A stretch of 64,000 nucleotides of DNA from Chrysogorgia sp. JL179-B06 (lineage: Eukaryota; Cnidaria; Anthozoa; Scleralcyonacea; Chrysogorgiidae), in NCBI GenBank assembly GCA_035772405.1, contig JAYKKM010000072.1, positions 871,501-935,500 of the forward strand, written 5' to 3'. Positions 51,765 through 62,813 of this stretch are shown piece by piece. The position numbers and the translations under genes are program-made. The notes beneath the pieces were generated by a model that saw only the letters and a program-made list of their open reading frames with translations, ran no database searches and had not been told where the DNA came from. How positions within the stretch are numbered: position 1 is the first letter of the stretch; the number at the start of each line of letters is the position of its first letter.

Positions 51765-54700
51765 TCACGATGGATTTCCGTTAAAACGCGATCCATTACT
51801 TTTCGCGGAATTTGTACTTTTCCCAGAACCCTGCATACATTGACTTAAAATCTCACTGGACCTTCTTAGAACTGAGAAACGAGACGGACTCTGGTTAGGA
51901 TTCGCCAATTTCGAACTCGGCTTTTTTGAATCCCGAGTCGACTGGTTCCCAACAGATGATTCCCTCGCATTGTCTCCTTTTTCCTCCATGGAACTAGCTA
52001 TTTCACCTAGTAGTAGTGGTGATTCTGAACATCCAACGTTCAATCCAGATTCCGATCCAAGCTGATCAATTGCTTCCAGCGAAGACGCGTTCTTCTTAGA
52101 CCGTCGTTTTCGCCATTTGCTTAAGCTGTCTGGCATCGACCAGGATTTTCGTTTGCCGCCATTCTTGAACTGTAGCCCAGGTAAATTGTTCGTGTATGGT
52201 TCTGTCTCGGCAATGGAGAACGTAAAAATTGATGGATCCGTGTCGGGTGGCTCAGTCCTCTCTTCTGCTGTGCTACCGATATTCTCTTGAGAAGAATCTA
52301 AGTCACTTGAAACTGGAGGAGAAAGTAGAGAACCTCTAGATTCTGATTCACTGTGCGACGATGGGTTTGTGGGGTGGAACATTTTTTCAAGCAGCGGCGA
52401 CTGATCTGTTTTGTCAGCCACCACGGGAGCTCCATTTGTTCTTGCACCGCTGTCGTTCTCGTCACTCTTGTCTGTTTGTAATTCATCCGGTTGGCTAGTG
52501 AAGAGCCCCATTAAGGAATCCACTGCTGTACTTGGAGGAAGGGAGGCACGTCTTGAGCTATCCGCATGATCTTCATCACTCTCTTGAACAACGTCTAAAA
52601 ATCGGGGGAAATTGAAAATGTTTATATCATCTCGTGAATAAAGTTACATATTACACATCTAAAATTAAATATCATGTAAATAACGTTTGTAAATCGGCCA
52701 CTTTGGCTATCAGAAATATCGGCAAGATCGGAAATATTTGAGTAAAAAGGACTGTGAGAAGTTGGTGCATACATTCATAACATCAAAACTTGACAGCTAT
52801 AATAGCATCCTATATGGCTTAGCAGAAGCTGAATTGAGCAAGTTACAGCGAATTCAAAATACAGCTGCTAGACTTGTTGCAGCGGTTAACAAATCGGAGC
52901 ATATCTCCCCTGTGCTTCGTAATCTTCACTGGTTGCCAGTGAGATCAAGGATTGTTTTTAAGATACTAATAATTACTTTCAAGGCTTTGCATGGCCAGGC
53001 GCCTGTTTATATTACTGATTTGCTAACTAAATATAAACCTACTCGTGCTTTAAGATCATCTGAACGAAATCTGCTACTTGAGCCAAAATCCAAAACGGTG
53101 ACTCATGGAGACAGAACATTCTCAGTTGCCGCACCAAAACTGTGGAATTCATTACCACAGGGAATTTTAAGTAGTTTTATTAAAGTCAGCACTTAAGACT
53201 TTTCTTTTTTTAAATTAATAGTTTTTTGTTCATAGTGGTAATTTATATATAGGCTTTATCTTATAACGAAACTGTAATTAGTTTTATAAGTATAACGTTA
53301 AGAATATATTGTTGTAAGAGCATTGAGACTATTGTACAATGCTCTAATACGTCTTTTCGTTCTCATTTTGGAAACAATACGACAATGATGACAACGAAGG
53401 CGATATTCACCAACCGAAACCTTTTTTCTTTGGCAGAAAAATCGGTATGCCATCCTTGTCAGTGAATCCTAAGTCACTCGACTCGTTTTCAATCCCCCAT
53501 ACTGTCCTTTTACACTACGAAAGCGATATTCACTAACCTAAACCCGTTTTCCTTGGCGAGAATATCGCTATGCCATCCTCCTTGTCACTACCACTGTCAC
53601 TGAATCCTAAATCACTCGATTCGTTTCCACTTTTAGGCTCGTCCATCCACATCATGCTAGTTGGAAAACCAGTGGCCTGCACATCCGAAAGGCTAGTAAT
53701 GCGTCGAGTGCTAGGTGTTGTTCGTCTACCAATGGTAGTACTGCCAGATAAGCCCTCTAGTTTAGACGCGATTCCGTGACAACGCGATTCAAGCTGATCA
53801 GTGAACTCTTTATCACCTAACCCAACAGTACACCGTCTGCCATTTCTCTCTTGTTTACGTTTTAAGCTACGGCGTAATCTTTTCGGGGATCCCACTAGAC
53901 TCGACACCTCCTCGCGTTGGCTTATCCGTATTTCCAAAGGTGAAACATTGCCGTCGTTTTTCTCTTTAACTGCTGTTGTTGTGACGGTAAACCGACCAAG
54001 TGTCACTATTCTGTTCGTTAGCAAAGACTGTCTCGTCCACTCGTCAAGCTAAAAGTTTAAGAAAAAAAGTAAAGAAACATATAGCATATAGCACTAGATA
54101 CTGCAGTCTTAACTTAGTTTGTCCAAAATATATAATCGCAAGACCGAAGGAGGACGAACTTTTACAGTTGGAACACTTTATCTTTGGATTGTAGAAATTG
54201 ATTATATTATCTTGCTGGATTTAGAAATTATTAGACCATGCTTTTTAGGTTAAAGTGCCTATAACGTGAAAAAAATTATTGTCTTGTTTGCAAGAACCCT
54301 TTGAAGATTTTCGTTTCTTCGCTTTGTTTTTGATATATTTCAGTTTGTTTGATATGCAAATGTCCATGGAATTTCGTCACACATGCATAATGACTTATCA
54401 GAGAATGTTATATATCTTTGCCTTCATGTAATGAAAACACTAAAGTGTGAATAACATGTCAGCGCGTGTTTCTCCCACAACACCAAATTTCTTGATTTTA
54501 AAGGATTTTGTTTGAGAATGAAAGTGATACACAAACTTATCCGGTATAGATAGATAGATAGACAACTTTATTTAACGAGGGTAGACACTTGACAGAAAAC
54601 TGATAAACTCGTGGCCCTCAATATTTAAACTAAACAGTACTACAAAATTACAGAATTCTAAAACACTTATTTACAATGGATAATCAGTAAATATAGATAA

Positions 54701-57089
54701 AATTCAGGATAAAGTTAAAATTTAAAAAACATAGTATGAGGCAAATTATAAAGAACAATATTATAAATATAAACAATAGAACATAAATCTATGTATCATC
54801 TAACATTAAGTGCTTCTTCAGAGCAAACTTAAAAGAGCCGATTGTCTCTTTTTTGCGAATATCTATAGGAACAGTATTCCACAGTTTTGCACCATTTATT
54901 TGAAAAGTTTTTCCACCCTCAGTCTCCCTACGATAGCGTGGACAAACTAAGTTGTAGTTACTATGTCGTGTAGCTCTGCTATGCATGTCCGAGTTTCTGG
55001 TAAAAATTTGGTTCATGTAACTAGGTGATTCTCCGACAACACACTTGTATATTACACAACACTTTTGCAGTTTTATTTCAGCAGATAATGGGATCCATTT
55101 TAGGGTATTGAATAACTGTGCACTTCTATCATTCATATCCGCATCAAGTATTACGCGCGCAGCTCGCTTTTGGAGCTTGAACACACGCTCTATGTTTTCA
55201 CAAGATGTCATACTCCAGACACAAGATCCATATAACATCACAGGTTTAATCATCACATTATAAAACAGTAAGGTATAAGAAAAAAACACTAAAATTAAAA
55301 CACTATAATTGCTATAATTATAATTCACTATAATTCTTACATCGGTATAAGTCATTGTGCATGTGTGATGAAATTCCAGACATTTGCATATCAAACAAAC
55401 TGAAATATTTCAAAAACAAAGCGAAGAAGCAAAAATCTTCAAAAGAAGTTACTTTATCATTTTAAAAGTTCTTCCAAATCAAGACAATAAAGTGTTTTGA
55501 CGTTAGCCAGGCTTACTCTCATCCTTTCCCTCATCCTAAACATAATCCTACGTAAATGCACCGTGTGTATCTTATACGCATGCTCCGAGCCTCAGACTAT
55601 TATTTGTAGGCAGTTATTTGCAGCTGACGTGGTAACGACTTTGCAACCAATCAAAACTGAGAGAAATAACTTGAATATAAATAGAATATACCTGGCCTAA
55701 ATGGACGTCGTCTTCACCGATGCCATCAAATGGATCATCCAGTTTATCTTGCACGGCTTGCAATGAGCCAAAGAGAAACGAGACGAGTGTAGCGATGATA
55801 TAAGGGGCCCATACACTGTTTGTTTTACGATTGGTGAATACATAATACGGAGATAGCAAAAGAGGCATGAAAAATATGAACACTTTAGTGAAGGAACGTA
55901 ATGAGCGAGGAGATTTATATTCTTTTATTACACGAAGTTTTTCAAACGACCAACACATCAGACTAGAAAAGAAAGAGAGATAGTAGTTCATGAGGGAAAG
56001 TGCCTATATGCAATGAAAAATTCAGTTGTAAAATAACTCTTGTTTGAAATAATACCATTACATGGAATCGTTTGATGATTTGCATATTTGATGTCATTGG
56101 ATACATGACATCCAGGCACATGCACCTGCATTTCAAGTGTTTTCATTACATAATCTCAAGGATATATAAGCGTTTTCAATAAGTCATTATGAACGCCTAA
56201 CGCGGGCGTCTTGTTAGCTATTAAATGTATTATCAACTTACGTATGACAGTGTATAACACGGGCGATTAACGACGAATTGCTTTTCAATTCTGACATCCG
56301 TATTTTATCGTTCAGTTGTGATATATCGCTAAAATCTTCATATACTGCCTGAATAAAAAAGAAAGTACATTTAAAATTTCAAGCAACAGAACTAGTGTTT
56401 TAAACGTAGCGCAATGTCTCCAAACTATGCGTAACGTGTCATAACTTAGCGCTTTATGTCTCCAAAGTTAGCGTAATGTCTCCAAATTTAGCGCAATGTC
56501 TCAAAACTATGCGTAACGTCTCATAACTTAGCGCTTTATCTAAATCTTTAATCTGTAAAGGTTGCCCATCGGTACAGATAAATGTCTCCAAAGTTAGCGC
56601 AATGACTCCAAATTTAGCGCAACGTCTCCAAATTTAGCGCAACGTCTCCAAATTTAGCGCAATGTCTCCAAACTTATCGTAACGTCTCTAAACTTAACGT
56701 AACGTCTCTAAACTTAACGTAACGTCTCCAAATTTTGCGCAACGTCTCCAAATTTTGTGCAACGTCTCCAAATTTTGTGCAACGTCTCCAAATTTTGTGC
56801 AACTTCTCCAAATTTTGCGCAACGTCTCCAAATTTTGCGCAACGTCTCCAAACTTAGCGTAATGTCTCCAAATTTCACGGAACTTGTCTCCAAACTTAAC
56901 GTAACGCGTCAAATATTAGCGTAATACGGCTCATCTGAGATTGTACAATACTATTCTACATATGGGCCCCTTTTACCTGCAAAATTACTTTTCTTTTATC
57001 TGAATCATCTGTATATAAATATTCCTTAATGCTTATTACAAGAGATGCCAGTTTGTCGGACAGTGTTTGCAATAAGGCAGCAGGTAGAT
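51765..57089 (-). CDS. Multi-pass membrane protein with bestrophin-like signature, C-terminal 609 residues in 5 exons
   Basis: Exons (minus): 56977-57089, 56242-56348, 55692-55962, 53538-54048, 51765-52594 (TGA). All junctions keep one frame (1832 nt). Seen in the first visible 160 residues: CWSFEKLRVIKEYKSPRSLR, a hydrophobic helix (about 100-115, FIFFMPLLLSPYYVF), a second (about 125-140, APYIIATLVSFLFGSL), then LDDPFDGIGEDD (147-158). Closely spaced acidic residues after a last membrane helix recall the Ca2+-clasp region of bestrophin-type anion channels, but the rest was not recognised. The family call is therefore an inference. The remaining 440 residues are a hydrophilic, Ser- and Arg-rich cytoplasmic-type tail with clusters such as PKRLRRSLKRKQERNGRR and KRKSWSMPDSLSKWRKRRSK, plausible phosphorylation or sorting regions. 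5' exons lie upstream of the retrotransposon. Confidence 0.72.
52700..53358 (+). mobile_element. 5'-truncated LINE 3' end (copy 3 of 3), longest
   Basis: A 152-codon open stretch: [82 protein letters not shown]. This is the canonical thumb/C-terminal region of LINE reverse transcriptase, followed by the 3' UTR common to 5052 and 33150. It lies antisense in the last intron of the membrane-protein gene. Confidence 0.9.
54250..55505. mobile_element. Foldback family P1, copy f, split by a LINE
   Basis: TTAA (54250-54253) plus AGTGCCTATAACGTG starts the left part (to about 54548). The right part resumes at about 55343 (AAGTCATTGTGCATGTGTGA, TTTGCATATCAAACAAACTG, ATTTTAAAAGTTCTTCC) and fades at about 55505. 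The interruption is the LINE at 54549-55342. Confidence 0.85.
54549..55342 (-). pseudogene. LINE reverse-transcriptase remnant inserted in a foldback element
   Basis: The minus strand encodes NVMIKPVMLYGSCVWSMTSC, VFKLQKRAARVILDADMNDR, RSAQLFNTLKWIPL, GAKLWNTVPIDIR and SFKFALKKHLM, a classic LINE C-terminus. It is tailed by (TATC)n. CGGTATA flanks both sides (54542-54548, 55343-55349) as a target duplication. 5' truncated, with an ORF still open for about 170 codons, which suggests a fairly young insertion. Confidence 0.88.
56395..56930. repeat. Minisatellite, about 20-bp unit
   Basis: About 22 copies of AACGTCTCCAAATTTAGCGC with variants TTTTGCGC, TTTTGTGC, CTTAACGT and CTTAGCGT. A unique 50-bp spacer breaks it near 56545. 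It lies in the intron between membrane-protein exons 56242-56348 and 56977-57089. Confidence 0.93.
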
Positions 57090-57195
57090 CTATAATTACA
57101 ATAATTTAAAATAAAGAGTATATTAACAATTTTAAATGAAGGTTTCTTCCAGTAAAAATTTTGATCTAGGTAGCAATAGAACACATTTGTCAGTC

Positions 57196-57469
57196 TATTG
57201 AAAATGAATAATAGTATCACAAGCACAGCTTTTACGTTTTGATTCTTTATTATGCGCTCACCACAAGTAGCAAAAATACCGTCTGACTTTCCAAGTCTCT
57301 TTCGTTGTCTCGCACTCACATCACCGCTCTCTCTCCTTTTCTCTCTCTTGCTTATCTAATTTCCTGACATTTTTACACACTTATGTATCACTCAACACTC
57401 TAACTAAGTAACATTATACCAACTAAGATTATAATAAGATTATAGCTAAAACAGCCACAATTTCCGACA
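57196..57469 (-). repeat. 3' LTR of the BEL/Pao element
   Basis: 274 bp; in element orientation it starts TGTCGGAAATTGTGGC and ends TTCATTTTCAATA. Same sequence as 62814-63087 by eye. Confidence 0.95.
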
Positions 57470-57579
57470 CACTCCCCTGTTTGTCTACAAAGTATGCAAA
57501 CATGCACATCGTATATTGTCATTAACGTATATAGATCCCGATAAAAATATTATAGAAATGTATTTAAAGAATGTTCAAT

Positions 57580-60500
57580 TTAGTCTTGATTTTGGTCCTC
57601 TGCGATGTCGCGTACTCTGATCTTGGCAGCGACAGCAGCATCCCGCTTCGGTCTAAACACAGCTGCGCCTGGGTTTAGCTCTGCTATTTCTGGCCTGTTG
57701 GTCTCTCGGTCACACGAAAGTTCTAGCGGGTAAAGGTGTTGGACTGCTCTCTCGAGATGAGATTTTCCCGCACGTAATATTGCCCCTCGAACCAATCCAT
57801 CCTTGCCGGTGATCAGCTCTTCCACTATCCCGAGACTCCACTTACCACGATTTTTCTCCTCTCCCTTTATAATAACTACGTCTCCAATTCGCGGTGGGTC
57901 GGGTTTGTTTCCGGTTATGCTTGCGTGTCTTTCTCGAAGTGCTCGAACATACTCCCTCGTCCAGCGATGCCACATTGCATCTTTACACCTCTGCAGATAC
58001 TTGGCACGCTTACGCAAGTCCACGTCTTCGTGCTGGTGGTTCTGTGGCTCAAGAAGGTGGCTAGGTCGAATGAAGAGCAGGGAATTCGGGGTTATTATCG
58101 GGTGTTGCACGTCGTCTTCTACGTATCCAAGTGGTCGGTCGTTCAACGTGACCTCCACGCTTACCAGAACTCGCCGTAACTCCTTCCAAGTCAAATAACC
58201 GTTGCCAATGACTTTATAGAGAGCAGCTTTCATCAGACCAACCATTCTTTCGAACTGGCCACCCCACCATGGAGCACGACTCAGGTTGAACTGCCATTTT
58301 ATCTTCTGTTTTGCCAAATAATTCTGTAGGTGTTCGTCTCTCATCACTGACTTCACCCACTTTGCTGCACCAATGAACGTGCTACCGTTATCTGAATAGA
58401 TGCGTTCAGGGCGACCACGACGAGCGATGAACTGCTCCAAACTATCCAGGCAATCTGTCATCTCCAGGCTCGGTAGTAAGTCAAGGTAGATCCCTCGCGT
58501 AAAACTGCAGGCGTAAAGTAGGACGTATGCTTTCCCTTCTTTAGCATTGGTGGCCCGATAACGTATCGGCCCGGCGTAGTCGATACCAATTATTTGAAAC
58601 GCCGTTGTTCCTTCCGTACGTGTCGTTGGTAAGATTCCAGGTGGAGGCGATTTGTAGGCGATGGCTTGGAATCTCTTGCACCCGGTACATCGTTTAATAA
58701 CGCGCTTTACCAGCCTCCTGAGACGAGGTATCCAGTGTAGCTCCCTTACTTTAGCCATGGTAAGCCCCACTCCCCCATGTAGAGTGGCTTTGTGCAGGTG
58801 TTGAACGAATTTCTCAGAGAATGTTGAAGTGTCCGGGAGGTAGATTGGGTGAAGTCCTTGAATTCTACCTCGACACTCCAGAACTCCATGTTCGTTTTCT
58901 TGGAGGTTCAATTTCTCGCAGTCTTCTTTAATGGTTTCAGAACCACGTCGTTGAACACGCAGAACCCAGAATCGTTCTCGTGCTTCTATCTCTTCGCTTG
59001 TAAGTGGCCCGGTGATTCTTTGTACTCTCGGCCTCCGAGCATTTTCCGCGAACCGTGTAATCCACGCACACACTCGCATGGTTCGCCAGTAGTTGGCCTT
59101 GGTTAAGAGGGCATCAAATTCGTCATCTGCAGCGATGGCCATGGCGAACAACAGTTTAGTCGCTTTTACTTCTGCGTTGGACTCTGTAGTTGGAGTTGTC
59201 ACAATGTTCGGTGGCCATTTCTCTTGATTGCTTAACCACTCTGGGCCATTCCACCACATCCGATTTTCTTCGTTTGTTTTCCCTCCTCTGCTGCCTAAAT
59301 CTGCGGGGTTTTCGTGCGTTGGTACATGTCTCCACAGGACTTCGCCATGCTCTCGAATTTTCCGGACCCGATTCCCCACGAATTGTTTGTACTCGCCATT
59401 TCCTCGCACCCAGTGCAAGGCCACAGTGCTGTCCAGCCAGCAATGAAGTGTTGTGACAGGAAAACCTTCTAGTGCATCGCGCACATTGGTGAGCAAGTTG
59501 ATGGCCATGTGCCCAGAGACCAACTCTAGGCGAGGAATGGTGAGTCCTTGTTTTGCTAGCCTCGACTTTGCTGCGACAAGTCCCTGGTTGATTCCTGATG
59601 ACTGATTTACCACGGCATAGACGGCTGCGGCAACGCCTTTGCCACTGGCGTCTCCAAATGCGTGGAGAGCGATGTCTTCGATGGGCTCTTGGAAACGCGC
59701 TAGTGTCCGAGAGACGTTCACTTGTTCAGGAAGGCTGCTTTCCCATTTATTCCAGGATTTCACCAGAGTGCTGGGTAATGGTGTGTCCCAGGCACACTTC
59801 TCGTCACAAGCTTCGCGATACAGAATCTTGCCTTGGAGGGTGGTTGGCGATACCAGACCAAGCGGGTCATAAATCTTTGCAACTTTCCCGAGAATACCTC
59901 TTTTTGTCGTTTGAGAAATTCCGCTTGGGTATACGACTCCAATTTCATCAGTTCGTTTGTTCCACTTTAACCCAAGGATTCCGCATTCTCCACTCTTGGC
60001 GCCCAACTGTTGTTTGGCGTAGCTGAGGCTGTCTTCAGGCTTCTGCGTTTCATCAAGTTCCAACTCTTCTTCGTTGGAGTTCCACTTGTGCAGCTTGAAA
60101 CTGGCTTGGCGGAATATTTCGGTGATGGTTTCTTTCTTTTCGCGAACCTTTTCCACAGTTTCTCCTCCACTCACCAAATCATCGACGTACAGGCTACGCT
60201 CGACTTCCTTTACGAACTCGGGATATTCGACTCTGCAGGAATTTAGATGGTGTTGGATTACACCACCAAGCAGGAACGGCGAAGGTGCTAAGCCAAACAG
60301 TGCACGAGTAAATCTCAGTGTGCGCACTCGTTGAGTATCTTTGTCATGTAGCCAGTGGAACCGCAGTGCATCACGATCCTCGGCCCGGATTCGCACTTGG
60401 AGGAATGCCTTACGGATATCGCCCACAAGTGCTGTGGGGTAAAATCTCATACGTACAAGCACTTTCCACAGTTTATTTTGCAACGGTGGACCGGTGTCGA

Positions 60501-62775
60501 GACAATCGTTAAGTGAGGGCGAAGCTTCGTTGGCTCTGGATGAGGCGTCGTAGACGATTCGTATCTTTGTCGTCTGTGCGTTCTCTCTCACAACGGATTT
60601 GTGTGGGATGTAAAATTCTCTTCCTATTGCTGGCATTTCTGCATCCTCGACCACGCCTTCCTGCAGCTGTTCTTGGATGATTGCATCATAGTCATCCAAA
60701 CTCCCCGTTCTCTTTAGGCGTTGTACCAGGCTCCCCAATCGTTGTAAGCTTCCAGCTTTGTTGTTTGGCAAGGGAGGATGGTTTCCCTTCCAAGGTAGCG
60801 CGGCCTCGTACCACCCCTCTGGACTACGCTGTAGCTGTTCCCGAAACTCGGCATGTACCACGGTCTGATCACCGGTGGGAGTGTCTTCTAGCCCGAGAAC
60901 GTCCAATCTGCACAGCATTTCGTAATCGGTCGTAGCGGTCTGCGCGAGAAACATGTTATCCACGTCTGCTTCTGTCCCAGAAGACATCAAAGACCAGCCA
61001 AATTTCGTGTGTTCCGCCACAGGTTCGCCAATACTTCCGGTTCGCTGGGATTCGCTTGTCTTTATCTTTGCATATTCACTTGTGCCGAGAATAATGTGGA
61101 CCGGAAGAATGGGTTTTGTGTCAGTGTCTTCCATTCGCACTCCGTTCAAGTGTGGATACTTACGAATCATCTCTGCATACTTTGGATTCTCGATTGACAA
61201 AAGTTCTGATCGATCTACTCGCGTTGCTTGCACAGAGATAACACAGTTCTGTTTCGTGTCACTGACTTTCAAATCGTAAATCTCGATACGCTTCGTTATA
61301 ACCCCCACGATGGTTTGGATACGTCGCGTGACTGCGCGTTTTGGCGCGAGTTTGAGTTTATCCAAGATATACCCCGAGGCATATGACGCAGTTGCCCCTG
61401 TATCTAATAACGCGCGACACTTTACACCATTAACCTTCACGACTACGATGGGATGGCATACCGTATCGCTTTGTTGAGTGGCAGTCATAGCTGATCCTCC
61501 GTTTTCTGGTTTCTTTGTTTCTCCATCGGGCTTGTCGCAGATTGACGAGTGATGTCGTTGTTTGCAGTGAAGACAGTTCGTGCGACTACGACACTCGGAC
61601 GCTCGATGCTTGCTTCCGGTACAATTGAAACAAAGACCTTTCATCTGTAACTTTCGTTTACGCTCGACGGGAGACGAAACCTGAGTGCACTCGAACGACT
61701 TGTGGGTTTCGTTATCGCAGTAAACGCATCCTTTCTGTTGTAAGCCATGTTGTTGCGCATGAAAACTCCTGTCGCGAGGAGTTTTCTGGTCACCGATGGG
61801 TTTCTTTGTAGCTTCGGATGTCGAGTGAATTTCCTTCCAATTACGAAGGACTTGTAACAACTGAGTAAAATCCCATCTTTGCCAGTCCTTTTGTCCACTC
61901 ACCAACTCGGTTTTGATGCCTGGCAGTTTGTCTAAGATCCCGCGCACCATAAACAAACAACCCGATAGCTTGCCCAAAGTTTCTAAGGATTGAACGTTGT
62001 ACATAAGCGTGTGGTAGAATTGATGAACTTTAGCCGGTTGCGCTCCGGTGATGACAGGCAAGTTCCTGATGTTCTCCACATAGGCATGCACGATTTCGTT
62101 GACATTACCATAGTTCGATTCCAAAATGCTTTTGGCTCGTTCGTATCCTTCGGAAGAAAATGGCAAACCATCTATCCCTTCGCGAACTTTTGGCTCCAAA
62201 AACTCCTTCAAAAAAGCGAACTTCGTAACTTGGGGTATGTTCTGTGAGTCGACCTCTGCTTGGAAAGTGTTCCAGAACGAAAGCCATTTCTCGAATGATC
62301 CGTCGTACTTTGTTATGACCAGCTTGGGTAATCGGACCATACCTTGCTTCTCTGCTGACTTCTCTGATTTCGTTGTTAATAGTTGCATCTCCGCTTTCTT
62401 TTGCTCGAATTTAAGTTCCTCGTCGCGTTTGCGCGCAACTAGCATCTCGTCCTTATCTAGTTTCACTTTCTCCGCTCTCATTTCGGCTTCTTCAAGGCAG
62501 CGTGATAAAAGAGCTACGTTGTTGTCCGCTTCCTCGACGCTTTCCTCGACCTTCTGTCCCCATTTCTCAACGTCGTCGACGCTTTCTCCATTTCCGAGCT
62601 TCGTCTTTTCGAGCTGAAGTTTTAGGTCATCTACCTCACTGATGATTCGCGCGAGCGATTCCTTGTGTCGCGTTATCTTTTCCATGTTCCCTTTCTTTAT
62701 GATAGCCGCTGTTTTGCTGCTAGTAAGCGCCATATGTTGAAGCTCTGTTTTTAGCTTTCCATTGTTATCTTCCAT
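57580..62775 (-). CDS. gag-pol: BEL/Pao Gag-Pol polyprotein, 1731 aa, intact
   Basis: Order: coiled-coil start (1-145); DUF1759-type Gag (about 148-320, RLPKLVITKYDGSFEKWLSF); three zinc-knuckle-like CX2C motifs (350-413); aspartic protease with LLDTGATASY (Asp458); reverse transcriptase (about 720-900) with FYIPHKSVVR, GDIRKAFLQV and YVDD (863-866); Pao-type connection and RNase H (GDASGKG at 1041, PRLEL, WLDSTVAL); integrase with H1328/H1333/C1363/C1366 zinc motif and catalytic D1399, D1462, E1509; C-terminal DUF5641-type domain (WHRWTREYVRALRERH, GDVVIIK). YVDD with this protease/RT/RNase H/IN order is typical of BEL/Pao. No frameshift, stop or missing catalytic residue was seen, and no env-like ORF follows. 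The ATG follows the primer site by about 15 bp. Confidence 0.96.
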   Translation of the reverse strand: MEDNNGKLKTELQHMALTSSKTAAIIKKGNMEKITRHKESLARIISEVDDLKLQLEKTKLGNGESVDDVEKWGQKVEESVEEADNNVALLSRCLEEAEMRAEKVKLDKDEMLVARKRDEELKFEQKKAEMQLLTTKSEKSAEKQGMVRLPKLVITKYDGSFEKWLSFWNTFQAEVDSQNIPQVTKFAFLKEFLEPKVREGIDGLPFSSEGYERAKSILESNYGNVNEIVHAYVENIRNLPVITGAQPAKVHQFYHTLMYNVQSLETLGKLSGCLFMVRGILDKLPGIKTELVSGQKDWQRWDFTQLLQVLRNWKEIHSTSEATKKPIGDQKTPRDRSFHAQQHGLQQKGCVYCDNETHKSFECTQVSSPVERKRKLQMKGLCFNCTGSKHRASECRSRTNCLHCKQRHHSSICDKPDGETKKPENGGSAMTATQQSDTVCHPIVVVKVNGVKCRALLDTGATASYASGYILDKLKLAPKRAVTRRIQTIVGVITKRIEIYDLKVSDTKQNCVISVQATRVDRSELLSIENPKYAEMIRKYPHLNGVRMEDTDTKPILPVHIILGTSEYAKIKTSESQRTGSIGEPVAEHTKFGWSLMSSGTEADVDNMFLAQTATTDYEMLCRLDVLGLEDTPTGDQTVVHAEFREQLQRSPEGWYEAALPWKGNHPPLPNNKAGSLQRLGSLVQRLKRTGSLDDYDAIIQEQLQEGVVEDAEMPAIGREFYIPHKSVVRENAQTTKIRIVYDASSRANEASPSLNDCLDTGPPLQNKLWKVLVRMRFYPTALVGDIRKAFLQVRIRAEDRDALRFHWLHDKDTQRVRTLRFTRALFGLAPSPFLLGGVIQHHLNSCRVEYPEFVKEVERSLYVDDLVSGGETVEKVREKKETITEIFRQASFKLHKWNSNEEELELDETQKPEDSLSYAKQQLGAKSGECGILGLKWNKRTDEIGVVYPSGISQTTKRGILGKVAKIYDPLGLVSPTTLQGKILYREACDEKCAWDTPLPSTLVKSWNKWESSLPEQVNVSRTLARFQEPIEDIALHAFGDASGKGVAAAVYAVVNQSSGINQGLVAAKSRLAKQGLTIPRLELVSGHMAINLLTNVRDALEGFPVTTLHCWLDSTVALHWVRGNGEYKQFVGNRVRKIREHGEVLWRHVPTHENPADLGSRGGKTNEENRMWWNGPEWLSNQEKWPPNIVTTPTTESNAEVKATKLLFAMAIAADDEFDALLTKANYWRTMRVCAWITRFAENARRPRVQRITGPLTSEEIEARERFWVLRVQRRGSETIKEDCEKLNLQENEHGVLECRGRIQGLHPIYLPDTSTFSEKFVQHLHKATLHGGVGLTMAKVRELHWIPRLRRLVKRVIKRCTGCKRFQAIAYKSPPPGILPTTRTEGTTAFQIIGIDYAGPIRYRATNAKEGKAYVLLYACSFTRGIYLDLLPSLEMTDCLDSLEQFIARRGRPERIYSDNGSTFIGAAKWVKSVMRDEHLQNYLAKQKIKWQFNLSRAPWWGGQFERMVGLMKAALYKVIGNGYLTWKELRRVLVSVEVTLNDRPLGYVEDDVQHPIITPNSLLFIRPSHLLEPQNHQHEDVDLRKRAKYLQRCKDAMWHRWTREYVRALRERHASITGNKPDPPRIGDVVIIKGEEKNRGKWSLGIVEELITGKDGLVRGAILRAGKSHLERAVQHLYPLELSCDRETNRPEIAELNPGAAVFRPKRDAAVAAKIRVRDIAEDQNQD

Positions 62776-62790
62776 GTTTAAAATTGCTTA

Positions 62791-62811
62791 GATCCACGTT
62801 CGGAGGTGCCA
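62791..62811 (-). other. Primer-binding site of the BEL/Pao element
   Basis: Two bases inside the 5' LTR, the minus strand reads TGGCACCTCCGAACG and on to GTGGATC. The leading TGG complements a tRNA CCA end. The donor tRNA was not identified. Confidence 0.7.
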
Positions 62812-62813
62812 CG

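Noticed and set aside
57026..57319. 97-codon minus-strand ORF at the 3' LTR
   Set aside because: It runs from the LTR into intron sequence and does not follow the exon frame at 56977-57089.
57470..57580. An env-like third gene in the BEL/Pao element
   Set aside because: Only about 110 bp separate the gag-pol stop from the 3' LTR, with no ORF.
62126..62617. 163-codon plus-strand ORF and others within 57580-62775
   Set aside because: Antisense shadows of the intact gag-pol ORF.
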